NCBI RefSeq assembly: GCF_003752175.1
Contig: NZ_RJVF01000009.1
Coordinates: 372,001 to 436,000, forward strand
Source of the DNA: Comamonas sp. BIGb0124
Lineage (GTDB): Bacteria > Pseudomonadota > Gammaproteobacteria > Burkholderiales > Burkholderiaceae_C
Direction of reading: 5' to 3'
DNA: 64,000 bases
The number at the start of each line of letters is the position of its first letter. The stretch's first letter is position 1. Below the pieces are notes generated by a model that made no database searches, had not been told where the DNA came from, and worked only from the letters and a program-made list of their open reading frames with translations. Positions 1 to 10,580 of the stretch are shown piece by piece. The position numbers and the translations under genes were made by a program.

Positions 1-1208
1 TCGGTGGCGCTGCGGGCCTGCGGCACCTGCAGCCACAGGTGGAAGCCGTCGGGATGGGTCTGGACCTCGAAATCCTGCAGGTAGCGGCTGGCCAGGGCCT
101 GGCGCGCGGCCGACTCGGCGCGGATCGCATCGAGCATGCGGTAGGCCAGGCCCGAGACGATCCAGCGCGTGGCCAGCGCGGCGGTGATCGGCGAGGCCAT
201 CACCGCCGTGGCGCGCAGTGCACCGGCCAGCCGTTGCCCGAGCATCTCGCTGGGGGCGTGCACGTAGGCCAGTCTCAGGCCCGCACCCAGGCTCTTCGAC
301 AGCCCGCTGATGTAGTAGGTGAGCTCCGGAGCGAGGCTGCTCAGGGTCGGCAGGTTCCGGTCGGTGAGCTTGCCGTAGGCGTCGTCCTCGATCAGCGGGA
401 TGCTGTAGCGCAGCGCGATGTCGGCGATCGCTTCGCGGCGTTCGCGCGGCAGGGTGGCCGTGGTCGGATTGTGGATGGTGGGATTGCAGATCAGGGCGCG
501 CGGATACAGCGTCTTGCAGGCGTGCTCGAACGCCTCGGGCAGCAGGCCGTCGCCGTCCATCGGAAGGGCCTGCAGCTTCACGCCCAGTTGCGCGGCGATG
601 GCCTTGATGCCGGGATAACAGAGCGACTCCACGCAGACGATTTCTCCGGGGCGGGCCAGCAGCGACATCAGCGCCAGCAGCACGCCATGGATGCCGGGGG
701 CCACCATGACCTGGGCCGCCGTGCATTGCGGCAGATGGGAGCGCAGCCACTGCACGCCGGCCTCGCGGTCTTCGTGGCTGCCGCCGAAATCCTGGTAACG
801 CAGCAGGTCGTACAGGGCGGGCTTGCCATGGGGGCACATCACCTCGTGCAGGCTGTCGGCCATGGCCTGCAGCAGCGGCGGCGCATCCGGTTCGGGCGGC
901 GAGTTCATGGTCATCGCCGCACCGGTGCCGGCCCGTATCGGCAGGCCGGGGTGACTGCCGCGCACCACCGTGCCGATGCCCACATGGGTGTCGATGAGCC
1001 CGCGCTTGCGGGCCTCGGCATAACCGCGCGCCACCGTGGTGTAGTTCAGGCCCAGGTCGCGCGCCAGGTCGCGCAGCGTCGGCAGCGGGTCCCTCACGGC
1101 CAGGCTGCCTTTGTGGATGTCTTCCGCAATCACTTCCGCGATCAGGATGTAGGCGGGCTTGGCGCCTTCCTGGATGCGTTTGAGCCAATGTCTGGGCGTG
1201 GTCACCAT
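1..1208 (-). CDS. MocR-type GntR/aminotransferase regulator, 3' end cut by the window
   Basis: Reading the minus strand from an ATG at 1208 gives an uninterrupted frame to the window edge (about 402 residues seen; the family is usually 450-500, so the C-terminus is missing). Residues about 10-85 form a winged helix with the typical PLPTLRDLAR and LNYTTVARGY segments. The rest is a fold-type I aminotransferase-like domain: N247 in NPTIHNP, D276 in EDDAYG and the PLP lysine K305 in GLSKSLGAG are all present. A GGAG lies 7 bases before the start. MocR proteins bind PLP or amino compounds and usually control a divergent operon. Here the neighbour is the Nit1C run starting at 1622, so it is a candidate regulator of that run; that role is inferred from position only. 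Confidence 0.9.
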   Translation of the reverse strand, partial: MVTTPRHWLKRIQEGAKPAYILIAEVIAEDIHKGSLAVRDPLPTLRDLARDLGLNYTTVARGYAEARKRGLIDTHVGIGTVVRGSHPGLPIRAGTGAAMTMNSPPEPDAPPLLQAMADSLHEVMCPHGKPALYDLLRYQDFGGSHEDREAGVQWLRSHLPQCTAAQVMVAPGIHGVLLALMSLLARPGEIVCVESLCYPGIKAIAAQLGVKLQALPMDGDGLLPEAFEHACKTLYPRALICNPTIHNPTTATLPRERREAIADIALRYSIPLIEDDAYGKLTDRNLPTLSSLAPELTYYISGLSKSLGAGLRLAYVHAPSEMLGQRLAGALRATAVMASPITAALATRWIVSGLAYRMLDAIRAESAARQALASRYLQDFEVQTHPDGFHLWLQVPQARSAT

Positions 1209-1267
1209 GGGCAGCTCCTGAATGTTCGGGATGCGGGCAGGGCGGCGGTCGCATTGATCGCATCCCA

Positions 1268-1285
1268 TGCAATCAATAGATTGCA
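1268..1285. repeat. Perfect 7-bp inverted repeat, candidate operator
   Basis: TGCAATC and GATTGCA flank the four bases AATA. The repeat lies 60-77 bases before the MocR start codon, where an autoregulatory operator would be expected. The symmetry is visible directly; the binding protein is inferred. Confidence 0.55.
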
Positions 1286-1549
1286 AACATCGTGCCGATC
1301 AATGACCCTGCCGCTGACGCCTTCATGCCCGATAAACAGGCGGATTCAGCCAGTTTGGTGCAACGCGTGGAAATGATTGCGTGCATTGATCGCAGCGTCG
1401 CCGATGGATTGCGCATCGGCTGTTCGCCCGGCGAGCCACGTTCTGGAGGCGGTGGCCGCATGGCGTCGCAAGCCGGCGGCGCGACGGGCCCCGTGCGGTG
1501 CGCTTGATCGCCGATTGATCGCTTTTTTCTGCGGGCTCTGCGCGATCTC

Positions 1550-1565
1550 TGGCACATCGCATGCA
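1550..1565 (+). promoter_or_regulatory. Sigma-54-like promoter before nitB
   Basis: TGGCACATCGCATGCA keeps the GG-N10-GC spacing and the TGGCAC half of the sigma-54 consensus, with one departure in the -12 element (ATGC instead of TTGC). Transcription would start near 1577, about 45 bases before the nitB ATG. This fits a nitrogen-starvation operon, but the -12 mismatch keeps it provisional. Confidence 0.4.
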
Positions 1566-1621
1566 ACACCGTCGGTGTCCAGCGGCACCCGCCGCGTTCA
1601 TCAACCTGACGGAGATTCCCC

Positions 1622-2104
1622 ATGCCCAAAGTCACGCGCCCTGCCAACGAAAAAGGCGACTTCCTGGTCGACTACGAGGAAAAGGTATTCGAGGACGTGA
1701 AGGCCGAGCCCGGCGAGAAGGCCCTGGTCACCTTCCATACCGTGGCCTTCGAAGGCTCGATCGGTTTTGTCAACCTGCTGCAGGCCACGCGGCTTCAGCG
1801 CAAGGGTTTCGAGACTTCGATCCTGCTGTATGGACCCGGGGTCACGCTGGGCGTGAAAAGAGGTTTCCCTACCTTGGGCGATGCCGCATTCCCGGGTCAC
1901 CTGAACTTCAACGACCAGATCGCGAAGTTCATCGCGGAAGGCGGCAAGGTCTACGCCTGCCGTTTTGCGCTGCAAGCCCTTTATGGGCACGGTGAAGGGG
2001 CATTGATCGAAGGCATCCGTCCGATCAATCCGCTCGATGTGCTGGATGTCGTGCTGCTGCACCGCAAAGCCGGCGCCTTCATCCTCGACACCTGGACCCT
2101 CTGA
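1622..2104 (+). CDS. nitB: MSMEG_0572/Sll0783-family nitrogen-starvation protein (NitB)
   Basis: This 160-residue protein is the first gene of the Nit1C run. It has no signal peptide or membrane segment and looks like a small alpha/beta protein of the DsrE/DsrF-like type. There is a single cysteine at about residue 113 ([10 protein letters not shown]), followed by the conserved-looking [18 protein letters not shown] stretch. A GGAG lies 8-10 bases before the ATG. The cyanobacterial relative Sll0783 is induced by nitrogen starvation and is needed for PHB accumulation, but no biochemical activity is settled for the family. Membership is recognised from sequence and from the unmistakable gene order that follows. 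Confidence 0.88.
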   Translation: MPKVTRPANEKGDFLVDYEEKVFEDVKAEPGEKALVTFHTVAFEGSIGFVNLLQATRLQRKGFETSILLYGPGVTLGVKRGFPTLGDAAFPGHLNFNDQIAKFIAEGGKVYACRFALQALYGHGEGALIEGIRPINPLDVLDVVLLHRKAGAFILDTWTL

Positions 2105-2127
2105 TCTTTTTCCGGAAAGCCCGAACC

Positions 2128-3198
<1,071 letters not shown>

Positions 3199-4253
3199 TC
3201 CGGGGGCCGGCGCGGCCAGCCGCAAGGGCGGCGCCGGTCCGTCCGACCACAAGGCCGTCACGGTCGACGGCCATACCATCATGGTGCCCGTGCACACGTC
3301 GTCGGCCTGGTCCTCGCCGTTCACCGCGCAGGCACCGGACGCGCAGGGCGTGAGCGTGGTCACGCGGGGCACCATCCCGATCGCCCGTGTTTCGTTCCCC
3401 AGGCAGCCGCGGTTCTACAAGCTGCAGACCTTCGACGGCGTGCCCTATTCGCACATCGCCACGCTGCATGGCTCGGACGTGCTGGCCACCACGGTGCTGC
3501 AGACCTGCATCCGGTATGAAAGCCGGCGCAAGATGTGCAAGTTCTGCGCGATCGGCCAATCGCTGGCCGCCGGCCGCACGATCGCCCGCAAGACGCCCGA
3601 CCAGCTGGCCGAGGTCGCCCGCATGGCGGTCCTGCTCGACGGCGTGAAACACATGGTGATGACGACCGGCACACCGAACGCCACCGACCGCGGCGCCTCC
3701 ATCCTCTGCGACAGCGCGTTCGCCATCAAGGCGGCCGTCGACATTCCCATCCAGGGCCAATGCGAGCCACCGGACGACGACCGCTGGTTCGAGCGCATGC
3801 GCGCCGCCGGCATCGACACCCTGGGCATGCATCTGGAGACCGTGACGCCCGCCGTGCGCGAACGCATCATGCCGGGCAAGGCCAGCGTGCCCGTGGCGCG
3901 CTACATGAGCGCTTTCGAGGCCGCCGTGCAGGTCTTCGGACGCGGCCAGGTCAGCACCTACATCCTGGCCGGACTGGGCGACACACGCGATGCCATCCTC
4001 GAGATGTGCACGCAGTTGCTGGCGCGCGGCGTCTATCCGTTTGTCGTGCCTTTCGTTCCGATCAGCGGAACACCGCTGGAAGACCACGCGCCGCCGACGC
4101 CCGAGTTCATGAAATCCATCCTCGAACCGCTGGGCCGCATGGTGACCGATGCGCGCCTGCGGTCGGCGGACATCAAGGCCGGCTGCGGCAAGTGCGGCGC
4201 CTGCTCGTCGCTGTCGGTCTACGAAAGCTGAAGCAGCCACAAGGAGATCCGCC

Positions 4254-4823
4254 ATGAACTGCCTGCTCGATGCCTCGGTGCAAGAAACCGTGGCCCATGC
4301 CACCTATCTGCCCTGCGAGTACCTGGTGCGCCAGGCCATCCATGATTGCGAGATTCGCGAGGCAATGGCCTTGCGGCGGGCCGTTTTCTGCATCGAGCAG
4401 GGCATCTTCCTGCAGGACGACCGCGATGCCGTCGACACGCAGGCACAACTGCTGGTGGCGCTGGCCTGCGAAGCCGGCATTGCCGGCCAGGTGGTGGGCA
4501 CCGTTCGCATCCACGAGGCCTCGCCGGGCGTGTGGTGGGGCTCGCGGCTGGCCGTGCATCCGGCCTTTCGCAGCCTGGGCCAGTTGGGGGCCACGCTGAT
4601 CCGGCTGGCGGTTTCCCGGGCCCATGCGCAAGGCTGCCAGCGTTTCATGGCGCATGTGCAGGCACAGAACGGGCCGATGTTCGAGAAGCTGCGCTGGCAG
4701 CCGCGGCAGGAACTGGCCATCCACGGCCGTCCCCATCTGGAAATGCAGGCCGATCTCGACGCCTATCCGCCCTGCCACGATGCGCTGAGCGGCTTTGTCA
4801 CTCGCACCCGGAGCCGCACATGA
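4254..4823 (+). CDS. nitE: MSMEG_0567/Sll0786-family GNAT acyltransferase (NitE)
   Basis: The 189-residue protein starts at an ATG with AAGGAG at 4241-4246; longer in-frame starts inside nitD lack this. It has an N-terminal GNAT fold with an acyl-CoA binding stretch, RLAVHPAFRSLGQLGATLI, and a C-terminal HVQAQNGPMFEKLRWQ segment like the usual GNAT beta-strand and NxxxxxFYEKxGF turn. It should transfer an acyl group from an acyl-CoA to an amine. Its stop codon overlaps the nitF start (ATGA), implying translational coupling. The acceptor is unknown. Confidence 0.88.
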   Translation: MNCLLDASVQETVAHATYLPCEYLVRQAIHDCEIREAMALRRAVFCIEQGIFLQDDRDAVDTQAQLLVALACEAGIAGQVVGTVRIHEASPGVWWGSRLAVHPAFRSLGQLGATLIRLAVSRAHAQGCQRFMAHVQAQNGPMFEKLRWQPRQELAIHGRPHLEMQADLDAYPPCHDALSGFVTRTRSRT

Positions 4824-5821
4824 ACTGCAGCTTGCCCGAACTCATTGCGGACCTGCGCGCCAGCCGGGGCTTTGCCCACAAGACCGACATCGGCGGCGTG
4901 GTCTCCACGCTGCAGGCTGCCGCCACCGAAAACTGGCCGCCCTTCGGCCGCACCTCGGTGCCGATCGGCGACGACTGCGCGGCGCTGCCGGACGGCCACG
5001 GCGGCCACCAGTTGCTGGCGATCGAAGGGCTGGTCGAGGACTTCATCGTGCGCATGCCCTGGTTTGCAGGCTACAGCGCGGTGATGGTCAACGTCAGCGA
5101 CATCTATGCCATGGGCGGACGCCCGACGGCGGTCGTCAATGCGCTGTGGAGTCAGGGCATGGAGCCCGGCCGCGAGATGCTCGAAGGCATGGCCTGCGCC
5201 GCCGCACGTTACGGCGTGCCCCTGGTGGGCGGCCACAGCAACAACCGCAGCGAGCGGCCGCAACTGGCCGTGGCCATCCTCGGCCATGCCCGCAAGCTGT
5301 TGTCGAGCTTCAATGCGCAGCCCGGCGACGATCTGGTCATGGCGGTGGATCTGCGTGGCGAGTGGCAGGATCCGTTTCCGTATTGGAACGCCTCGACATC
5401 GGCTCCTCCGGCGCGCCTGCGCGACGACCTCGAGATCCTGCCCCGCCTGGCCGAGTCGGACCTGTGCGATGCCGCCAAGGACATCAGCATGGCCGGCGTG
5501 CTGGGCACGGCACTGATGCTGCTGGAGAGCTCCGGGGTGGGAGCCCGGGTGTCGCTCGATGCCGTTCCGCGCCCGCCCGGCGTGGCACTGCTGCGCTGGC
5601 TCACGGCTTTCCCCAGCTTCGGTTTTGTGCTCAGCGTGAGGCCCCGGCATCGCGACCAGGTCCTGGCGGCCTTTGCCGGACGGGGCCTGGCCGCAGCGGT
5701 CATCGGAACCGTGGAGGCTTCGAGTGCCCTGTGCCTGCAGCACGGCTCGGATACGGACACGCTGTGGGATTGGGCCGAGCAACCGTTCATCCGTGCAGCA
5801 GAGAGCGTCCACCATGACTGA
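4820..5821 (+). CDS. nitF: Sll0787-family AIR synthase-like protein (NitF)
   Basis: This 333-residue protein has the PurM/SelD two-domain ATP-binding fold. PIGDDCAA at residues 48-55 is the nucleotide and metal loop, VNVSDIYAMGGRP near 91-103 is the second conserved block, and VGGHSNN and DISMAGVLGT follow. The start at 4820 has GGAG at 4810-4813 and overlaps the nitE stop by four bases; a longer in-frame reading from 4346 would run through nitE and is rejected. It should phosphorylate or cyclise an amide-like substrate using ATP. The real substrate is not purine-related as far as the context shows. Confidence 0.88.
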   Translation: MNCSLPELIADLRASRGFAHKTDIGGVVSTLQAAATENWPPFGRTSVPIGDDCAALPDGHGGHQLLAIEGLVEDFIVRMPWFAGYSAVMVNVSDIYAMGGRPTAVVNALWSQGMEPGREMLEGMACAAARYGVPLVGGHSNNRSERPQLAVAILGHARKLLSSFNAQPGDDLVMAVDLRGEWQDPFPYWNASTSAPPARLRDDLEILPRLAESDLCDAAKDISMAGVLGTALMLLESSGVGARVSLDAVPRPPGVALLRWLTAFPSFGFVLSVRPRHRDQVLAAFAGRGLAAAVIGTVEASSALCLQHGSDTDTLWDWAEQPFIRAAESVHHD

Positions 5822-7025
5822 AAGCCTGTCGATCGCCTTGTTCACCCACTCCGTCAATCCGAGGGGCGGCGTGGTGCACACCCTGGAACTGGCCCAGGCC
5901 CTGCAAGCGCAAGGCCACGCGGTCACCGTGATTGCCCCGGCCCGGCCGGGCCAGACGTTCTTTCGCCCGGTCGCCGGTGACAGCGAGTGTGTCTTCCTGA
6001 CCGGCGAGCCCGCCGCCCGGCTCGCCGACGACATCGGCCTGCGCATCCACGCCATCGAGCAGCATCTGAAGAGCCCGGGCGGCTTGCTCCAGCGCCGCCG
6101 GTTCGACATCTTCCATGCCCAGGATCCGATCGGCGCGAATGCGCTGGCCAACCTGCGCGGGCAAGGCCTGGTGCCCCATTTTGTCCGCACGGTGCATCAC
6201 CTGGATCATTTCGACGACGTCCAACTGGCCACATGGCAGGAACGGGGCTACCGCGAAGCCGATGCCGTGCTGTGCGTCAGCCCCATGTGGCAGCAGCGGC
6301 TGCGGCACAGCCTGGGCCGCGATTGCGGATTGGTCTGCAACGGGGTCGACCTGCGGCGCTACCGGCCGCTGCCCGGTCCGGGTGACGGGGCGTTGCGCCG
6401 GCGCCTGGGGCTGGTGCCGGGTGGGGAGGTCGTCCTGTGCATCGGCGGCATCGAAGAACGAAAGAACACCGTCCGCCTGCTGCATGCATTCGCACAACTG
6501 CGCGCATCGCGGCCTGCAGCTCAGCTCGTCGTCGCCGGCGGGGCCAGCCTGCTCGACCACAGCGCCATGGCGCGGGATTTCCAGCAGGCCCTGGCGCAAC
6601 ATGGCCTGTCACAAGGCCCAGGGCAGGCCGTTGTCGTGACCGGACCGCTGCCCGATGCCGACATGCCGGGCCTGATGCGGTTGGCGAGCGTCACGGCCAT
6701 GCCCTCTCTGCGCGAGGGATTCGGCCTGGTGGTGCTCGAGTCGCTGGCCTGCGGAACGCCGGTGGTCGTTTCGCGTATCCGGCCCTTCGTCGACTACCTG
6801 GCGCCGCAGGATGCCCGTTGGGCCGATCCCCTCGATCCGTCCTCGATCGCCCAGGCCCTGAGCCAGGCCCTCGACGGGTACGACCCTGTCGAGACGGCGG
6901 CCACCGCACGCCGTCTGGCCGATCACTACGACTGGCATGTCAGTGCCCGCCAGCACGTGGCGCACTACCGGCGGTTGCTGATGTGCGGCGCCAGCGCATC
7001 CGCCGTCGCATGCGACGCCGCATGA
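5814..7025 (+). CDS. MSMEG_0565-family GT4 glycosyltransferase
   Basis: This 403-residue GT-B glycosyltransferase overlaps the nitF stop by 8 bases. The N-terminal domain begins SIALFTHSVNPRGGVVHTLE, with the glycine-rich acceptor loop. The C-terminal donor domain contains CIGGIEERKN and EGFGLVVLESLACGTP (about residues 302-317), where the E-x7-E pair binds the nucleotide sugar. No membrane segment is seen. Glycosyltransferases of this type occur in many but not all Nit1C clusters, so the product may be glycosylated or built on a sugar. Donor and acceptor are unknown. Confidence 0.87.
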   Translation: MTESLSIALFTHSVNPRGGVVHTLELAQALQAQGHAVTVIAPARPGQTFFRPVAGDSECVFLTGEPAARLADDIGLRIHAIEQHLKSPGGLLQRRRFDIFHAQDPIGANALANLRGQGLVPHFVRTVHHLDHFDDVQLATWQERGYREADAVLCVSPMWQQRLRHSLGRDCGLVCNGVDLRRYRPLPGPGDGALRRRLGLVPGGEVVLCIGGIEERKNTVRLLHAFAQLRASRPAAQLVVAGGASLLDHSAMARDFQQALAQHGLSQGPGQAVVVTGPLPDADMPGLMRLASVTAMPSLREGFGLVVLESLACGTPVVVSRIRPFVDYLAPQDARWADPLDPSSIAQALSQALDGYDPVETAATARRLADHYDWHVSARQHVAHYRRLLMCGASASAVACDAA

Positions 7026-7064
7026 ATTCATCAATGAGAAAGTCGTTTAAAGAGGATTGACGCC

Positions 7065-7346
7065 ATGCCTGCCATGCACTTTTCCGTCCGCTGGCCGGAC
7101 CAGAAGGAAACCCGCTGCTATTCACCGTCGCTGGTCATTCAGGACTATTTCCAGCCGGGAAGCGAATACGCGCTCGGCGATTTTCTGGACCAGGTCCGGG
7201 AGGCCCTGAACATCGCCTCCGAAAGGGTCCGAGCCAAGTACGGATTCGCCTGTTCGCAAGCCTTGGACCAACTGGCCGAGATCGAAAGCCTGGCTGCAGG
7301 GTTCCGGCCCGACAGCCGCGTCACGGTGACGGCATTCGGCCCCTGA
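7065..7346 (+). CDS. nitG: MSMEG_0570-family small protein (NitG)
   Basis: This 93-residue soluble protein has no recognisable catalytic motif. It starts MPAMHFSVRWPDQKETRCYS and has AGAGGA at 7051-7056 in front. The W-P-D and QDYFQPG segments are characteristic of the short Nit1C family that sits between the glycosyltransferase or AIR synthase gene and the flavoprotein. The function is unknown; a subunit or carrier role is possible because the gene is retained in the cluster. About 106 bases follow before nitH with nothing obvious in them. Confidence 0.85.
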   Translation: MPAMHFSVRWPDQKETRCYSPSLVIQDYFQPGSEYALGDFLDQVREALNIASERVRAKYGFACSQALDQLAEIESLAAGFRPDSRVTVTAFGP

Positions 7347-7452
7347 CAACGCGGCCGATCCGAGAGCGCACTGCAACGGACCGCCCGGCGCACCTTCGGG
7401 TCGCGCGGCATCCACTCCCCCGACCTCCACCCACACATCCGAAGAGAACGTC

Positions 7453-8778
<1,326 letters not shown>

Positions 8779-8818
8779 GTCCCCGGGCCGAGACGGTTCA
8801 TTCATCGCAAAGGAAGCC

Positions 8819-10522
8819 ATGCTCAATCTGGCCACCCATCTCAGCCGCAGCGCCCATGTCTTTGGCGACCGCACCGCCATCTCTTGGTGCGGCACCACGC
8901 TCAGCTACCGCACGCTGGATGCGCTGAGCAACCGCACCGCCCATCTGCTTCGCCGCCTGGGCGTCGGTCCTGGCGAAAGCGTGGCCCTGTGCTGCAGCAA
9001 CCGCCCCGAGTTCGTGTGGAGCTACTACGCCATCCTCAAGCTGGGTGCGGTGGTGGTGCCGCTCAATCCGCAGTTCAAGACCCGCGAGTTCATGCACCAT
9101 CTCGACGATGCGCAGGTCCGTGCGATGCTGTGCCTCGAAGGCCGGGGCGAGACGGAGACCGGCCACCAGGCCCGTCTGGCGTGGCAGGCCCTGGGCAAGC
9201 CCGAGGCGCTGTTCCTCTCCATCGCCGACGACGTGCCTGGCCGGTCGGAGGAGTGGGACGAACGGGACGCGGGCGCGACGCCGGCACCCGCGGCGAACGA
9301 GGAGACGCCGGGTGCCTTTCTCGCGGACTCGCTGCGCAGCCGGATCGCTGCGATGCCCGCCACGTTCGACACCGTGATGACGCAGGAGACGGATACGGCC
9401 GTGATCCTCTACACCTCGGGCACGACCGGAACGCCCAAGGGCGCGGAGCTCAGCCACAGCAACCTGACGCTGAATGCCGCCTACTCCGGCCTGATGCAGA
9501 AGGCCGATTCCCGCGACGTGCATCTGGTGGCGCTGCCGCTGTTCCACTCGTTTGGGCAGACGCTGCAGATGAATGCCGCGGTGGTGGTCGGCGCCGAGAT
9601 GGTTCTGATGCCCCGCTTCGATCCCCTGCGCGCGCTGCAAGCCCTGGCACACCATGGCGTGACCTTGTTCGCCGGCGTGCCCGCGATGTACCTGGCTCTG
9701 CTCGATGCCGGAAATGCAGCGGGTGGTCCGGTGGATCTGGCGGCGGTCGCCGGCACCTGGCGCCTGGGCATGTGTGGTGGATCGGCCTTGCCGTTGACGG
9801 CCATCCAGGCCTTCGAACAGCAGTTCGGACTCACCCTGCTCGAAGGGTACGGCCTGTCCGAGACCAGCCCCCTGGCGCTGTTCTCGTTTGGCGATACACC
9901 GCGCCTGCCCGGCGCCGTCGGTTACCCGCTGTACGGCACGGAAACCCGGCTGAGGCCGGGGGCTGCCGCAGCCGGGGGCGAGCCGGGACGCGGCGAAGTC
10001 CAACTGCGGGGGCACCACGTGATGAAAGGTTATTACCGGCGTCCCGATGCCACCCGCGATGTGCTGGCGGATGGGTGGCTGTCCACCGGCGACATCGGCG
10101 AATACGACGGCGGCGGCGAGGGCAACGGTGCGCAGCCTGCCGGCGCGGAGGGCGAGGCGCATGCCGGCCGGCCGCTGCGCATCGTGGACCGCGCCAAGGA
10201 CCTGATCATCCGGGGCGGCTACAACATCTATCCGCGCGAAATCGAGGAATTGCTGCTCACCCACCCGGCCATAGCCCAGGCTGCCGTGGTCGGCACGCCG
10301 CATGGGCGCCTGGGCGAGGAGGTCGCCGCCTGCATCGTCTGCCGACCGGGCGGCACGCTGGAGCCTGCCGATCTCGTCGCCTGGTGCAAGGCCCGCATGG
10401 CGGCCTACAAGTACCCGCGCATCGTGCAATTGCGCGCAAGCCTGCCCCGCAATGCCACGGGCAAGGTGCTCAAGGCCGAGCTGCGGGAATCGGTGGCCCG
10501 CCCGCCCGAACGGATAGCATAG
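8819..10522 (+). CDS. Acyl-CoA synthetase / AMP-dependent ligase attached to Nit1C
   Basis: The 567-residue ANL-superfamily enzyme has the P-loop TSGTTGTPKG (about 199-208), the GYGLSETSP motif, the DGWLSTGDIGEYD hinge region and the C-terminal NATGKVLK lysine. It should activate a carboxylic acid as an acyl-AMP and pass it to CoA or another thiol. An acidic, glycine- and alanine-rich insert of about 20 residues lies between GDIGEYD and RIVDRAKDL, where most relatives have a short turn. AAAGGA sits 8 bases before the ATG, 40 bases after nitH on the same strand. A nitrilase makes an acid, so a ligase that activates one is a plausible next step (inference). Confidence 0.88.
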   Translation: MLNLATHLSRSAHVFGDRTAISWCGTTLSYRTLDALSNRTAHLLRRLGVGPGESVALCCSNRPEFVWSYYAILKLGAVVVPLNPQFKTREFMHHLDDAQVRAMLCLEGRGETETGHQARLAWQALGKPEALFLSIADDVPGRSEEWDERDAGATPAPAANEETPGAFLADSLRSRIAAMPATFDTVMTQETDTAVILYTSGTTGTPKGAELSHSNLTLNAAYSGLMQKADSRDVHLVALPLFHSFGQTLQMNAAVVVGAEMVLMPRFDPLRALQALAHHGVTLFAGVPAMYLALLDAGNAAGGPVDLAAVAGTWRLGMCGGSALPLTAIQAFEQQFGLTLLEGYGLSETSPLALFSFGDTPRLPGAVGYPLYGTETRLRPGAAAAGGEPGRGEVQLRGHHVMKGYYRRPDATRDVLADGWLSTGDIGEYDGGGEGNGAQPAGAEGEAHAGRPLRIVDRAKDLIIRGGYNIYPREIEELLLTHPAIAQAAVVGTPHGRLGEEVAACIVCRPGGTLEPADLVAWCKARMAAYKYPRIVQLRASLPRNATGKVLKAELRESVARPPERIA

Positions 10523-10580
10523 GCCCGGTTCCCGGGTCGGCCCTGCTGCCGGCTCTTCCGGTGTTGATGGGTCTTTTGTG

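Larger units (their letters stand above)
1209..1621. promoter_or_regulatory. Divergent intergenic region between the MocR gene and nitB
   Basis: These 413 bases contain no convincing gene. They carry ATTGATCGC three times on the plus strand (1253-1261, 1385-1393, 1514-1522; spacings 132 and 129), with GCATTGATCGCA exact at 1251-1262 and 1383-1394. The same core appears inverted at 1296-1303. A perfect inverted repeat TGCAATC-AATA-GATTGCA spans 1268-1285, and extra GATTGCG words occur at 1375 and 1407. Such clustered direct and inverted repeats are typical of MocR operators. Assigning them to this MocR protein is inference. Confidence 0.6.

Noticed and set aside
39-1376. 445-residue plus-strand open frame
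   Set aside because: It is the antisense shadow of the MocR gene; the minus strand encodes all the expected regulator and PLP motifs, and the plus frame has no domain signature.
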